Assembly (NCBI GenBank): GCA_964058805.1
Contig: CAXKVV010001872.1
Span: forward strand, 1 to 30,616
Direction of reading: 5' to 3'
Source: Schoenoplectus triqueter
Lineage: Eukaryota; Streptophyta; Magnoliopsida; Poales; Cyperaceae
Length of the DNA: 30,616 nucleotides
Positions 12,917-22,131 of the stretch are shown piece by piece (position 1 is the first letter of the stretch; the number at the start of each line of letters is the position of its first letter). The position numbers were made by a program, and so were the translations under genes. The notes under the pieces are model-generated. The model was not told where the DNA came from and made no database searches. It saw only the letters and a list, made by a program, of their open reading frames with translations.

Positions 12917-13395
12917 CTATGTGGCCAAGTAATTCAATCTTCACACCAGTGTGTTGCTTCTTGCCTTGAACAGGTTCAATAGAAACCTGAAAATAATTGA
13001 TGTGTAGATAACAAAAACTAACACTGAAAAATATTCTAGGAAATACAAAAATAGCAGCAAGCAAGCTTTGGAAAACAGGAACCGGTGGTCATAGCAGCAT
13101 GTACCAGTGTACCAAGAGCCCAACCAGGTACAGAGCATAAGGATGTTATGGCTTACCAATAAAAAGGAGACGCGGTTCTCCAAGGCTCGACACGGGTCCT
13201 ACTGTGAAGCGGCGTGCGGCGGCGGCGGTGAAGGAAGGAGGGTTGGCAAGCACCGGGGAAGAAGAGTGGGGACAGGAGAGACCGAGAGAGGGAGGAAGTC
13301 GAGCGTCGGTTGTCGGGTTTAGGGTTTAGAGGCGCGCGGAGTGGAGAGATTTTTCGATCGAGAGGATAAGGAATTAAGAGGAGAGATCGGGACTC
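12917..13395 (-). pseudogene. Orphan VPS26-like exon with an upstream GC-rich leader-like exon
   Basis: The segment 12986-12917 is bounded by a good acceptor (TTATTTTCAG) and donor (GTATGC). It encodes VSIEPVQGKK followed by QHTGVKIELLGHI, 23 codons plus one base. This matches the conserved stretch of VPS26, the arrestin-fold retromer subunit, just before the MYFDRGNFYDF region. No other VPS26 exon is found on either side. Upstream on the same strand is a GC-rich exon-like block (about 13395-13157) with an AAACCCTAAACCC leader motif and a donor GTAAGC at its end; in the frame that would join the VPS26 exon it has a TAG, so it is probably non-coding or from another gene. I read the whole as a gene fragment left by partial duplication or rearrangement. 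It might still be transcribed as a chimeric leader. Confidence 0.65.
13315..13328 (-). promoter_or_regulatory. Double telo-box in the leader-like block
   Basis: On the minus strand this reads TAAACCCTAAACCC, two overlapping telo-box motifs, within the GC-rich block. Such motifs are common near transcription starts of plant translation and housekeeping genes. This supports the idea that 13157-13395 derives from a 5' leader read on the minus strand. Confidence 0.5.
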
Positions 13396-13402
13396 AACCA
13401 AA

Positions 13403-14230
13403 AAAATTTAAAAATTTCACATTAACAACGGTTTATCAGTAAGAGAGTTGTTAAAGGTGTTATTTCAGTAACTCTTAATTAATTTAAAGAAACCATTGTT
13501 AAAGTTGTGTGATAATTTTTCTCACTGTTTGCTTTTTTTAATAACAGTTTTCAGCGAAAAATAGGAATCAAATTTTATGATAATATATTAATATATGACT
13601 GTATTTGTTTCGTATTTAAAATTTAATATAACAATTTTCATATAAAAATATTCAAACGAAAAATGATATAAATATGATTTTTAGTCTTAATTATCCATAT
13701 GTGAAGGCTAAATATATAATATATTATTTAATATATATGTCATAAAAATAATAATATTCTTCATTGTAGCTGGATTGATGTTATGAATTTTAATGTTTTT
13801 ATATTATTTATATTTAAATAATAATGTAGAAAATTTTATTTTATTATATATTCCAATAGATTTCATAAATTTTAACTGAATTTTTATTTATTTTTGTCAA
13901 TATATACACATTATCTGTATTTATATTTAAAATTATCCGTTTTCATATTTGACAACTAACAATGCAATCATTTACTAAATTGTTCTTCAAAATATCAGTA
14001 CACTCTTTTATTAACTTTTTTAAAAATATCGCTACACTCTTTTATTAACTTTTTTTATTTTTAATAATATCGTTACACTGTTCTCCAATCTACGGAGAAA
14101 CCATGGTGGATGGATGTGACTCTATACAATATGAGATCGTCAATGGAGGTCTGACGCCTCATAGGCCCAAAAAATCATATAAAGTGGCCGCGAAATCCAA
14201 TCCTCGTTCTCAACAAAATCAGGCTCAGGT
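13403..14230. other. AT-rich spacer with a three-unit tandem repeat
   Basis: No gene is visible. At 13991-14085 a unit of about 35-40 bp (ATATC(A/G)(G/C)TACACTC, then TTTTATTAACTTTTTT) is repeated three times with drift. The rest is AT-rich sequence with no coding pattern or bounded element that I recognise. Confidence 0.5.
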
Positions 14231-14234
14231 AATT

Positions 14235-15365
14235 GAATGATTGCTAAACATAAAAGAAGCTGGATTCACTCGGATCGGATCAGACGGTGGGTAATAATGA
14301 TGTTGTGCGAAAGATATTGGAGCAGTTGGACTGTTGCCATAAGTGACGAGTGACTGTGTGGCACTTGCATTGAAAAAATCTGTCCTCATCCAATCTGATC
14401 CGTCGAATTCGAGACCGTGACCCAATCAAACCCACTCCGAGATCATTTATAATCCTAAGACGGATCGTGACCGACCAATTTCAAAAGCATCCGACCAAAA
14501 TCTCCCTTCAACCTCAAGACCCGACCCGATCTGCCCCGCTCCACCCAACCCGGTCAATACCCGTCCAAAACCCATAAAAACCCTGCAAAAGCCAAGTCAT
14601 CTGCGATCAACATTTCACATTCTTATGAAAACTTCCATTGCCATGATGTTACAGTGGCCTGGTTCTGTCACTGACAACTGACAAGGCAGCTTCACTGGCA
14701 GAGATCACTGAACATAACCAGACTGAGAGATCCAGTAACGCCACCTGGCCCAAAGGAGAAATTGGCCCCAAATGGTTGTAGTCCTGTCTGTCTGAACCCA
14801 ATTGAGGTATCAAATGATGTAATTTGAGGTGCAGAGACAGTCGGCTTGGTAAATTTTGTAACCATAGGACAAATGAAGGGCAAAGGAATATAACTTATCT
14901 AGAAATCTGAAAAAGAAAGTTGGAGCTTTCAAATATTGGAAGAGGCATTGAAAAGTAAAAATCCTACAAATTTTGAGTGTGCTATCTCTGCGAGAGGCGC
15001 TTTGACCTTTTGCTGGGTGTTAAGCAATGCTCCTGGCTTGGAATCTATTACTGCAACTGTTTAACTGATTATCTTACTGGTATTACTATACAAAGTGATG
15101 GGTGCAAAATGTAATTTCTTACAGTACATTGTTTCTCGCTACATGAGTACGTTGTCTTATTGGAATAAATAATATTATATCTTACAAATCAAAATTGTTA
15201 AAGATTATAAATGATTAAATATTTTGGACTATTTGGACTTTTTTTTTGAATATTTTGAAATTTATTTTGAATTATTTGAGTTATTTGTATTTTCATTTTT
15301 TTTAAATGAAAAAAAATAGAACCGACAGACCCATTGGACTCGATATAAACATGACGTTGTGCTTC
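14235..15365. mobile_element. Probable hAT-type element carrying a gene-like insert (decayed)
   Basis: The block 14235-14592 is full of GACCCG/CCGACC motifs like the arms of the complete hAT MITE at 353-942, and ends with AAAAACCCTGC-AAAA, as that element's left arm does. The AT-rich centre at 15200-15310 (TTTTGAAATTTATT, then TTGAATTATTTGA), followed by AACCGACAGACCC, matches that element's centre and the start of its right arm (about 690-780). Between them, 14595-15190 is unrelated, more GC-balanced DNA. I infer a related hAT element into which a host segment was captured or inserted. Clear termini and a TSD were not found, so the boundaries are approximate. Confidence 0.45.
14692..14883 (-). 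pseudogene. Unidentified coding-like fragment inside the hAT-like element
   Basis: An open frame of about 62 codons ends with a natural-looking C-terminus (GGVTGSLSLVMFSDLCQ, then TGA). Its residue composition, with Ser, Phe, Gly, Thr and Pro and segments such as VSAPQITSFDTSIGF, looks more like protein than random AT-rich DNA. A weak acceptor (TTTTTCAG) lies upstream, but an in-frame TAG falls between it and the open part. I do not recognise the family. It may be the last exon or a 3' fragment of a host gene, or chance. Confidence 0.3.
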
Positions 15366-15399
15366 GCTTGGAACATTATTAATAGAGGCGTTCATTATT

Positions 15400-16289
15400 T
15401 CAGTCTTTTTTTTTAATGATCAAAATATTTCAAATCGAATGGTGCAGTAAATATTTTAAAATGTACATTATTTTTTATTAAATAATAAATTAATTTAGAT
15501 ATAAATTATATTTAAGTGAATATATCATTTACTTATATTAAAAATAATATTCGATATAAATATTGTTTAAATTAAAAAAAAATCGCACAACGCAAATGTT
15601 CACGTTATTATTACCTAAAGGCTAAAGCTGATGCTGATCGCACGTCTCGTCAAATCAGTAGGCACTAAATAATTACCTACTAAAATATCATTTTCTTTGC
15701 TAACGGGGTGGGGTTTGAACTTTGAAGTTTGAAGTACCGACTCTCCTATATCTCAGATTAGTGATTACTCTTACCATTTTTCCTACAAATTTCATTTTGA
15801 ATATTATTTTTCTTCATTAAAAAATCGGCTTTATTCCGGACATAAACGGATTTAATATCAGCTTACTAAACATTTAGAAGTGGAGAAAGGAGTGAACGTA
15901 ATTAATGAAAGTATTTCAGAAGTATCATTTATGTTAGTAATATATGTTCTAATGGTCAAATATTCACTTCTTATGTCTTTTCTCTTTTTTTAAAAAAAAA
16001 ATATATATCGAATTGCCAAACTAAGTTCTTTTTCTTATCATGTCCTTTTTTAATATGTATTAAAGAAACTAATGGTGAAATTGATGCGACATGAACCAAG
16101 CAAGATATTGAATTTGAGAGGAGTATCTAAAATAAGATTTTAGTATAAATGTTAAATCATGGTTTTAAAAAATGATTAAATGTGTAATAAATACCTAATT
16201 AGTAAGTAGTAATTTACACATGTCAAATTTATTCAAGTATTGTGAAATATATAAATTTTTGTATGTTATAATATAATCAGAAATTTAAA
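15400..16289. other. AT-rich intergenic DNA, no gene seen
   Basis: No coding exons, RNA genes or bounded repeats were recognised. Exons 1-3 of the kinase paralogue that starts at about 16290 were looked for here and not found, so its 5' half is deleted or decayed beyond recognition by eye. Confidence 0.5.
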
Positions 16290-17800
16290 ACCATCCTATG
16301 TAACAAATGTTTTGTATTTTCTTTTTAATGCTAAACAGGTTATCTATAGGAACCCGTTATAAATCAGCAAAGAGATATTATGCATGACATTATATATCGA
16401 GATCTCAAACCTGAAAACCCCTAAGGTTATTGATTTTGATTTTTGACTTTTTCTTTCTCAATATGCCTCATTTAATTATTTATGTTTGACTTTTTTTTAT
16501 TAAAGAATAAGATTTTAATTTCTTTCTTATACTCCAACCAAATATGATTTGAAGACCCAAATTATGTGAATGTGTATACCTCCAACATGCGGCAACATTG
16601 TTCTATTGAAAAATAATGGAAAAAGCATGCACCTATAATATCAATTTAGAAATGATAATTAATCATTTCTAACCTTAACTTTGTTTAAATTTAGGTCAGA
16701 GCTTTCATCAAATCAATGGAACTCATTGCTACATGGCTCAAGGTTTTCATGTGACATTTTGGCCAAGAAGTTGATAGCTATACTACATGCATTACATTTT
16801 ATATTTTTCTTACCGAAGACACTCTATTTTTTATGGTAATACAACACAATTAATTTCACTTATTATTTTCTATTTTAATTTTTTTGTCTAGCAAAACATA
16901 ATTAACTCTACTAAATTTATAAACTAAGATATTTTATTATCATGTATTTTTTACTCAAATAATATAGACACATGAGAGGAAATTGTAAAAGGCCTCATTA
17001 TTAAAAAAAATAATTTTATGGGATGAGGTCTCTATGGACACCAAGGACCATGTGAAAGGCATGCCAAACCATGATCTTAGAACTCTGATTGTCTGCACAA
17101 CAAATACTCGGTACATAGTATTATTTTCGAAATTAAGAATGAAATTTCATTCACCTGCCTTTCATTTCTCTTTAGAAAAATTGAAATAAACTACAAACAT
17201 TACAAAATATAATCCTACAAACTAAGTCCTTATTCTTATATAACCTAACATCAAAACTATCTATCAAATGGAACCTCAAATCTCAATTTGCTCAATACAA
17301 ACAAACCATAGAAACAAACATTCATACAATATCCAAACATCATGAAAGCTAATAGAAATATGTAATTAAGCAGTCAAATGCTCTAAAGTCAAGACTTTAG
17401 ATTACTCTTAAAGATTTTCCATTTCAATTACTGCACCCATGAATGCATTTTCAAGCTCATATTTCACATGTCCATAAGTATTATAACGAAAAAATATTAT
17501 ATAATTATTGTTGATACAAAATTCTATTAGTTGAAAAAATAATACTATATTGGATTAATTAGGTTTGTTAAATAACCGCTGAAAATAAAATCTAAGAAAA
17601 AAATTGATTTCACCATCTAAGCCATCAAAACTAATCCACAAGTCATCCAAACTAATTGAAAATTTATTAAATAGTAGTTTATACAGTATAAGTATGGTCA
17701 AGTGCTAATTATGCACATAGGCTAATTTACAAATTGTTAATAAATATTTGAAGTTTGAAATCATTGAATAGGATGATTATTTATTTTCTGATAAAAATAT
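16290..17800 (+). pseudogene. Decayed kinase paralogue retaining introns (exons 4-7)
   Basis: This matches the intact kinase gene at 7.4-9.8 kb, exon by exon and partly in the introns. Exon 4-like sequence starts at 16339 after an acceptor nearly identical to the parent's; it keeps YRDLKPEN (His of HRD changed to Tyr) and then hits a stop, and the segment before the DFG-like ATTGATTTTGAT is shortened. Exon 5-like sequence runs about 16695-16835, exon 6-like 16968-17110 (ending ACTCGGTACATAGTA), and exon 7-like begins at 17772. Intron 4 text before exon 5 (GTGAATGTGTATACC, AATAATGGAAAAAGCA) also matches. The last intron is about 660 bp against 107 bp in the parent, so about 550 bp was inserted. 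Retained introns exclude a processed retrocopy. PEN here versus PDN in the intact gene hints that this is an older paralogue and not a recent copy. Confidence 0.85.
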
Positions 17801-18455
17801 TGTTGAAAAACATCCTAAGCTCATGAAATATAGAGATATGCAGAGTAGACAAAGAATCTAAGGCTAATAGGCGCCAATCAGAATTAAGAAAAGAGAAATA
17901 GTCAGTATGAGATTGACAGTGTATTTGGAGGAATAATTTGCCAATCAGTCAGAACAAAGGATCAACAAGTAAATTGGTACCATTTGAAATAATCAAAGCA
18001 TTTTGAAGTAAATGGATTGGATAATTATAAGAAAAATTTGATCATAAAGTATATTTTTATATTTTTGCTTCTGTTTAAGAACCCAAAACTTATATATGAT
18101 ACTATGTTTTAAATAATTAGAATAAATGCCTGTATTTATTTTATATATTTGCTCGTATTAACTAATTACAATACATTCATTTAGAATCAAGCGCTCAACT
18201 AGTACAAATACTATACAAAATATAATGTTGCTGAGTTTTCTTTGAAAATAAAAAATTTTGTTGTTTTTCAGAAAATAGCTAGTGTGATACATAACAATTT
18301 CTAGGTGTTTTTCTTAGCATACAAAACAATGTGGGATTCATCCAAATTTTTCTCTAGGGAGATTTAACGAAGAGAGGCGATTTCCTATCTGAATTGTGAA
18401 GTCCATAAAATCCAGAAAATTCACAAAAATAGTAATTATTTTATAGGCCCAAAGA
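17801..18455. other. AT-rich intergenic DNA, no gene seen
   Basis: This follows the kinase pseudogene. Soon after the exon 7-like segment, GTTGAAAAACATCC (about 17801) resembles GTTGAAAAGCACC in the intact gene's 3' region (about 9822), so some 3' UTR or tail homology may persist. Otherwise no features are recognised. Confidence 0.45.
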
Positions 18456-18460
18456 AAAAT

Positions 18461-18600
18461 TCAGGAAAATTCTTTTGATCGAAGAAAGTTCCCGGAAATT
18501 TCTTTTGACCACAGAGAGATCCAGAAAATTTCTTTTCACCAAACAAAAATCCAAAAAAAATCTTTTGCCCAAAACAAATCCAGAAAAAAATGCTTGTAAT
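18461..18600. repeat. Five-unit 30-bp tandem repeat
   Basis: Units of about 30 bp, each of the form TCC(A/C)GGAAA(A/T)TTCTTTTG followed by about 12 bases, start near 18461, 18490, 18520, 18550 and 18579, with drift toward the end. Because the unit is a multiple of three, the minus strand stays open and would read a decapeptide-like repeat around GQKKFPG. That open frame is a consequence of the repeat, and I do not call it a gene. Confidence 0.7.
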
Positions 18601-18748
18601 ACAGGTCATCGACCGTTTCAGTGTCAAAATACTCTCCCCCACCATCTGGACCAGCCTTATTTGTGCAGTTACACTCTAAATAGGCCCAAAGAAACAGCGC
18701 AAAATAGAAGAGGGAGTCCAAAAAAAGAAGAAATTAATATTTAAGTAG

Positions 18749-20434
18749 GCATCGTCCTTAAGAATTAGATCGAGTCTAGCAGGTCTACGATAAGATCATA
18801 TTTGATAAGAATTTTTAAAGAGTCAGATTCAAAGAATTTGATTTTTAAAAGGTGAGTCTAGTTCTTACCAAACCTTCCAAATTCTAAGGGTCGGGTTATA
18901 AAGGGTGACGGGTAAGAGCTTAATATATATTTTTTATTGATTATATATTTTAATATTAATTTATGTTATACTTAATAATTTCTTTAATTTTGTTGCTTAT
19001 TGAATTTAACAAAGTGTTTTTGAGATTTAATTGCAGAATTCTAAGAAGCTTCAAAGGAATGAAGAAGAAATGGTCAAAATCAATTCAGGAGGTTTCTATA
19101 CAGATATAGGATCATATTCATTGTATAGATATAATTCAAAATCTTATATTCTTCATAATTATGCAAGGAAAAGACTCTGTCGCAGAGAACCGTTATAACG
19201 ATTCAATACATATCTCATTTTTTTAATAAGTTCTATGTGCATAGAAATTAGCCAAAAGTTAACAGAGTGTATCGTTATGTAACGCTTCATAAAGCGTTAC
19301 AATGATTCAATACACTTACTGAAAATATTCTAAGTTCTTTGTGAGCAGAAATAAGCTAAAATTAATAGAGTGTATCGTTATGTAACGTTTCATAAAGTGT
19401 TCAACGATTAACTGAGTCGTTATAACATTTCTGAAGATCAGTAGACTTGTTAGAAGGTTGGTCAAACAAGTCAAAGCGTTGTAACGGTTCTGTAAATCGT
19501 TCAACGTCTCTGTAGAACGTTATAACGTTTCATCCTATTCATTTTTGAATCGTTATAATGTTTCAATATAATTTTGACAAGAGGTATTCTTGGAAATTTA
19601 AGACTTTCATTATGAAATGTTATAACAATTTATGAATCGTTATAACGTTTTCAAGCGCAATAATACTAGTTTTTATGTTAATGACTTATAAAAGCGATGT
19701 TCTGGGTATAAAAATTGATAAAAAAAAATAGTCAACATTCTTTATAACCCAGAGTATCCGTCTGCAATCAATTGAGTTGATTACTCCCTTTATAAATTAC
19801 AAAAATAAAAGATCTTGACTTAGCCAAATCTATAGACATTCTTATGCAATCCTTAGTTCTTTACTCTCATGAGTGTTGTTTCAAATTTTCTCTTTGAGCT
19901 TTAATTGCTCATTTATTATTCTCTTTATTACAGTTTTTAGTATTCTTACACTTGTTTTGTGAAGAAGTTAAAGTTTCTATATTGTACCTGAATTTTTTAG
20001 TAATAAAGCAGCACCATTTGTGGGTGAGACCCGGAGACGTAGGCATTGTTATAGCCGAACTCCGTTAACATTTTGTAGTGTTCCTTATAATTTATGTGCT
20101 TTGTGGGTAATAATCATCAATCATTTCAAAAATTATCAATTTATATTTGTATAAAATTATTAAATTATGCCTTTCAGTTTTAGCATTTTATTTATTTTTT
20201 AAGTATAATTAATATATTATAAAATATTAAAAAAAAGGTCTGAAAAAGATCGGATAAAGGTCTAATTAGAAATGCCTAATTTTTAAAGATTAATCTCGGT
20301 CCTTGAGAAGTTTGTCCTTCAAGATTATAAAAAGTCAGGCCAGATTTGTGAGATTCGATTAAGAATCGAGTTTTTTAAAAAGTCGGCCGGACCGATTTCA
20401 AAAACCGAGCTTTTATAAACTATACCTACACTTA
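18749..20434. mobile_element. Possible hAT-like element split by an LTR fragment
   Basis: The left sequence at 18749-18960 (TAGGCATCGTCC, then GATCGAGTC and GGTCGGGTTATAAAGGG) and the right sequence at about 20230-20434 (GTCGGCCGGACCGATT, ending CTATACCTA) resemble the two arms of one hAT-type MITE. The outer ends are weakly inverted (TAGGCATCG against TAGGTATAG). The flanks TATTTAAG and CACTTAAG could be a degraded 8-bp TSD. The retroelement-like sequence lies between the arms. Ends and nesting are inferred. Confidence 0.35.
19185..20100 (+). mobile_element. Fragment or solo LTR of a copia-like retrotransposon
   Basis: The segment has the layout of a plant LTR read on +: a U3-like region with repeated CGTTATAACG palindromes (19191-19647), a TATA-like TTTATAAATT at 19790-19799, AATAAA at 20002-20007, and then GACCCGGAGACGTAGGC and GCCGAACTCCGTTAACATTT (about 20027-20073). 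The last resembles the conserved R/U5 block of many plant copia LTRs (GGACGTAGGC followed by GCCGAACCACGTAAA). No primer-binding site, gag or pol is next to it, so it is a solo LTR or a remnant. Exact ends and a 5-bp TSD were not found. Confidence 0.55.
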
Positions 20435-20743
20435 AGTCTCAAAGCATTCCCCATTTCTAATTTAGTGATTTGAAGAAATAGTTTTCAGTTCCTGACCTTT
20501 TACCATACAAAAAGCTCTTGAAATAATACAATTACACAAATCAAGGAAAATATTTTCTGAATTTTATTTAATAAAAGGTTGCCAACTTATGTTGGTCTTT
20601 TGCAGAGCAGAGACAAATGGCCTACTAGTTTAAGTGATAACTAATTAGAATAATCTTAAAAATTTCTATAAATATAAAGTAAAATTATGAACTAGATTCT
20701 CATCTTTCTCTCAAAAAAAAGAAGGCACAACAGAGAGAAGTCA
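20435..20743. other. AT-rich spacer, no gene seen
   Basis: A short unannotated gap between the nested repeats and the second hAT MITE copy. No coding or structural signal was recognised. Confidence 0.45.
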
Positions 20744-20751
20744 GTGTATGT

Positions 20752-21176
20752 CAGGGGCGGATCTAGTATGAACTAGGGGGCAACTGCCCCCTGGATTTTG
20801 AAAAATAATATTTTCAGTAATTCCCTTCCCCTGCTGATTGTTTAATTATGTTTATTGAGAAAAAATATTTAATATCGTGCATAATGAAATAATTATACAA
20901 AAATTTCAAAATATGAAGTTCCGTAGAGGAAAACTTTCCTCGTCAACTTGATTATTTATTACTTTGAGTTTTATTTTTGTTGTTATTTTTAATATATAAA
21001 AGGATATTATTTTGATGGTTTTTTTATTAGATAAGAATATATAATTAATTATTATTATTATTATTATTATTATTATTTAAAACCCGATTAGTTAATGAAT
21101 TTGAACCCGATAAACTATTATAATCTAATAATTGCCCCCCTCCCCTCCCTGACCGAAATCATGCATCTGCTCCCTG
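20752..21176. mobile_element. hAT-type MITE (copy B), 8-bp TSD
   Basis: A 425-bp element with ends CAGGGGCGGAT and (right end reversed) CAGGGAGCAGAT. The flanks GTGTATGT (20744-20751) and ATGTATGT (21177-21184) form an 8-bp duplication with one mismatch, as expected for hAT. It shares the interior with copy A at 6625-7060: GAGAAAAAATATTTAATATC, the run TTTGATTATTTATTACTTTGAG, in matching order, and the CCCGATTAGTTAATG phrase near the right end. An (ATT)n tract at about 21046-21076 is longer than in copy A. It is non-coding. Confidence 0.85.
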
Positions 21177-21184
21177 ATGTATGT

Positions 21185-22066
21185 TGCTATTATATTGTGG
21201 CAATATTCGTTTCTAATTGATGCGATTTATCTTCATCCGTCTGATCTTACAAAGCGCGAGAAGTTTTATTTGATTGAGTTTGTGCTGGACCAACAAGATT
21301 AGTAATTCGGTCTATAACTAGAACCTAATTAACTAACAAGTGAAACTCAAAATGAGTGTGGGGGCTATAAGTAATATGAAGAACCGAATTCAATAATTTG
21401 GGAAGTCAATTGAATAGTAAGGGAAAAAAAATTAGGGACATGATCTAGCAAATTATGTAATAATTCATGTGGCAAAATTCAAAAACAGCTTTTTTTCTTA
21501 AATTTTATTAAAACAAAAAGGCCTGTAAATTTTGGTAACTATGAAAATAACTAGTAAATGGTTTCAAACATCTATTATTACATATTCAGTTGATGCACCT
21601 AACAAACAGAGGAACTTTTTCAATCATATTTGAAACTTCAAATAAACTAACAAAGAAATACAAAAGATGTCCTCCAGTGTGGGAGGTTGCAACTCGTAAG
21701 TTTGAAATTCAGTTTGAAAGCAGTATGAAAGTATTCCCATTTTTATCTTTAAAAAATGCAAAAAGGTGAAATATAATTCACTAAGCAACCTGAAGACATT
21801 TCCCAAGTGCGATCAGAGTGGTCTAATTTCATGTTCGATACATTTAATTCTAGATGTAAAATTTGATCGTGTGCACAATATTGTTTCTATTAGTACAAAA
21901 ACAGGTGGCTCTTGCCATTTATTTCCAAAAAAAGGGAAGTAACAACTAGAAATCACAAAAGTGAGATGCGCTGAATATGTGACTGATGCTGTTCTTTCCA
22001 ATTACAAGCAAATTAGGTGTCCTCACAAATCTATTAGCATTTTGAGAACTACACTTTAATTTAGTG
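21185..22066. other. AT-rich intergenic DNA, no gene seen
   Basis: Several minus-strand frames of about 60 codons cover 21624-22143, but they lack known motifs and the last runs into the TA microsatellite. No splice-supported exon series was found. Confidence 0.5.

Positions 22067-22068
<2 letters not shown>

Positions 22069-22103
<35 letters not shown>
22069..22103. repeat. (AT)n microsatellite
   Basis: A 35-base uninterrupted AT dinucleotide run. It probably marks the edge of a repeat, since a perfect 18-bp palindrome follows within 11 bases. Confidence 0.95.
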
Positions 22104-22106
<3 letters not shown>

Positions 22107-22113
22107 AAGCTAG

Positions 22114-22131
22114 CGTGCTCCTAGGAGCACG
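22114..22131. repeat. Perfect 18-bp palindrome
   Basis: CGTGCTCCTAGGAGCACG is its own reverse complement. It stands out from the AT-rich surroundings and follows an (AT)n run. It may be the terminal motif of a transposable element whose other end I could not locate. Confidence 0.8.

Noticed and set aside
12941..13183. Minus-strand frame across the VPS26-like region as a gene
   Set aside because: It reads through the intron between the leader-like block and the VPS26 exon and is hydrophobic AT-rich translation.
13107..13322. GC-rich plus-strand frame (Gly/Arg-rich)
   Set aside because: It is the antisense of a pyrimidine-rich leader-like block; composition explains it and no domain is visible.
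18436..18744. Overlapping frames on both strands around 18.4-18.7 kb
   Set aside because: They follow from a 30-bp tandem repeat that keeps all frames open; no splice or codon evidence.
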